A stretch of 6,598 nt of DNA from Planctomycetota bacterium (GTDB lineage Bacteria; Planctomycetota; Planctomycetia; Planctomycetales; Planctomycetaceae): the NCBI GenBank assembly GCA_024278285.1, contig JAJRTM010000153.1, positions 1-6,598 on the forward strand, written 5' to 3'. Positions 5,373 to 6,598 of the stretch are shown here, piece by piece. Position numbers and translations under genes: made by a program. A model generated the notes under the pieces. The model made no database searches and had not been told where the DNA came from. It saw only the letters and a program-made list of their open reading frames with translations. Each line of letters starts with the position of its first letter. Position 1 is the stretch's first letter.

Positions 5373-5377
5373 AAATA

Positions 5378-6598
5378 ATGAATCTCAGACCGCTTTTAAT
5401 TGTAGGTGTCATGCTCTGTAGTTTGATGGGGCAAAATGTTCATTCACTTTTTGCGAAGGCAGAACGAACATCCCGACCGAATATCATTTTTATCTTCTGT
5501 GATAATCTCGGCTATGGCGATATCGAACCGTTCGGCTCCACGCTGCACCGCACGCCGCATTTGAATCAGTTGGCAAAAGAGGGGCGTAAATTTACGCACT
5601 GTTATTCTGCCAGCGGAGTTTGTACTCCTTCCCGAGCCGCGTTGATGACCGGCTGTTATCCGAAACGAATCAGCATGACAATGACCGACGGCTGGGTCTT
5701 GCGTCCCGTTTCCCAATTTGGCCTCAATCCGAAAGAGCTGACCATTGCAGAATTGCTGAAGCAAGCCGGGTATGCCACTTCAATTTTCGGGAAATGGCAT
5801 CTAGGAGATCAGCCGGAATTTCTGCCCAATGCGCAGGGATTCGATTACTTCATGGGCATCCCTTACAGCGACGACATGACACCGCGAGCCGGGCAGAACT
5901 GGCCACCACTGCCGTTGATGGAAAATGATCGCGTGATCGAAGCACCGTGTGATCGCGACATGCTGGCTCAGCGTTTAACCAAGGCAGCATGCGAGTGGAT
6001 TGTCGAAAAGAAAGAGGAACCGTTTTTTCTTTACTTCCCGCAGTGCATGCCCGGCAGTACCCGCGCTCCGTTTGCCAGCGAAGCTTTCCGTGGTAAATCG
6101 AAGAATGGTCCGTGGGGAGATTCCATCGAAGAAATCGACTGGTCACTCGGCGAGATGGTTCGCACCTTAAAAGAAAATGGATTGACCGAAAAAACCCTCA
6201 TCGTCTGGACTTCCGATAACGGCGCCCCACGCAGAAGACCAATTCAAGGGACCAACAAACCGCTTGCCGGCTGGGGTTACACAACTTCAGAAGGAGGAAT
6301 GCGCGTCCCCTGTATTATGAGTTGGCCCGGTCAGATCGAAGCCAATTCGGAATGTGCAGAACTTTGCACGATGATGGATTTTCTCCCCACGTTTGCTGCG
6401 ATGACAAAAACACCGGTCCCGAAAAAACGCATCATCGATGGAAAAAACATCGAGCCACTTCTGTTTGAAGAGAAAGCAAAAAGTCCGAATGAAGCGTTCT
6501 ACTATTATCAGAAATACCAACTCCAGGCGGTTCGTTCCGGCCCGTGGAAACTGAATTTGTCTCTTCCCTACCTGACCGTCGGCTCCAATGCCAAGGGA
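5378..6598 (+). CDS. exported formylglycine-dependent sulfatase (arylsulfatase A-like), 3' end outside window
   Basis: The 407 codons seen run off the window end. MNLRPLLIVGVMLCSLMG is a Sec signal peptide, with cleavage likely near residue 26 and no lipobox, so the protein acts outside the cytoplasm. Sulfatase type-I motifs follow: RPNIIFIFCDNLGYGD (33-48), the core VCTPSRAALMTG (81-92) with Cys82 as the residue converted to formylglycine and Arg86, FGKWHLGD (137-144) giving Lys139 and His141, DSIEEIDWSLGEM (248-260), and WTSDNGAPRRR (277-287) giving Asp280 and Asn281. Oddities: the usual Asp-Asp metal pair is Asp42-Asn43; the usual HTxPHxP segment is QCMPGSTRAP (222-231), with no histidine; and the usual Lys of GGKGTTYEGG is absent in AGWGYTTSEGG (297-307). 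Such enzymes desulfate sulfated polysaccharides, and planctomycetes carry many. Whether this one is active is open. No maturase is in view. Confidence 0.92.
   Translation, partial: MNLRPLLIVGVMLCSLMGQNVHSLFAKAERTSRPNIIFIFCDNLGYGDIEPFGSTLHRTPHLNQLAKEGRKFTHCYSASGVCTPSRAALMTGCYPKRISMTMTDGWVLRPVSQFGLNPKELTIAELLKQAGYATSIFGKWHLGDQPEFLPNAQGFDYFMGIPYSDDMTPRAGQNWPPLPLMENDRVIEAPCDRDMLAQRLTKAACEWIVEKKEEPFFLYFPQCMPGSTRAPFASEAFRGKSKNGPWGDSIEEIDWSLGEMVRTLKENGLTEKTLIVWTSDNGAPRRRPIQGTNKPLAGWGYTTSEGGMRVPCIMSWPGQIEANSECAELCTMMDFLPTFAAMTKTPVPKKRIIDGKNIEPLLFEEKAKSPNEAFYYYQKYQLQAVRSGPWKLNLSLPYLTVGSNAKG

Noticed and set aside
5620..5928. Out-of-frame open frame (102 codons) within the sulfatase
   Set aside because: It lies wholly inside the well-supported sulfatase frame and resembles no protein.

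Overview
The window is most consistent with a planctomycete of the Gimesia/Rubinisphaera type. This is an inference from gene content: an exported formylglycine-type sulfatase, a DUF6263-like protein, a STAS protein with the YFGS variant of the phosphorylation loop, a stand-alone glycine-cleavage-H-like protein, and short genes on alternating strands with long AT-rich gaps. No marker gene fixes the species.

Layout. Positions 1-580 hold the 3' end of a DUF6263-like gene (+). A GcvH-like lipoyl-domain gene (671-1135, +) converges on a STAS-domain gene (1152-1529, -) with only 16 bp between them. Next comes a 419-bp non-autonomous element with 46-bp imperfect terminal inverted repeats (1743-2161). 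It abuts a decayed C-terminal piece of an ISAs1-family transposase (2161-~2398, +). That relic runs antisense into the 3' end of a DUF2062 membrane-protein gene (2358-2939, -). A gap of about 690 bp with no convincing gene leads to tRNA-Lys(UUU) (3660-3732, +) and a strong intrinsic terminator. An HSL-family (family IV) esterase gene follows on the minus strand (3807-4766). A second copy of the element (4776-5215), in inverted orientation, ends right at the esterase start codon. The window closes with the first 407 codons of an exported sulfatase (5378 onward, +).

The genes do not form a pathway or operon; each looks like its own transcription unit. The notable structure is the pair of inverted element copies, about 90% identical by eye, enclosing about 2.6 kb (IS relic, DUF2062 gene, tRNA-Lys, esterase). 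The ends resemble ISL3-family IS ends, so the element may be a MITE moved in trans. Each copy keeps a small open frame and a perfect 8-bp-stem hairpin. The other notable point is the sulfatase: its formylglycine motif is intact, but several residues that normally bind metal or sulfate appear replaced. I found no CRISPR array, phage genes or recognisable defence system.
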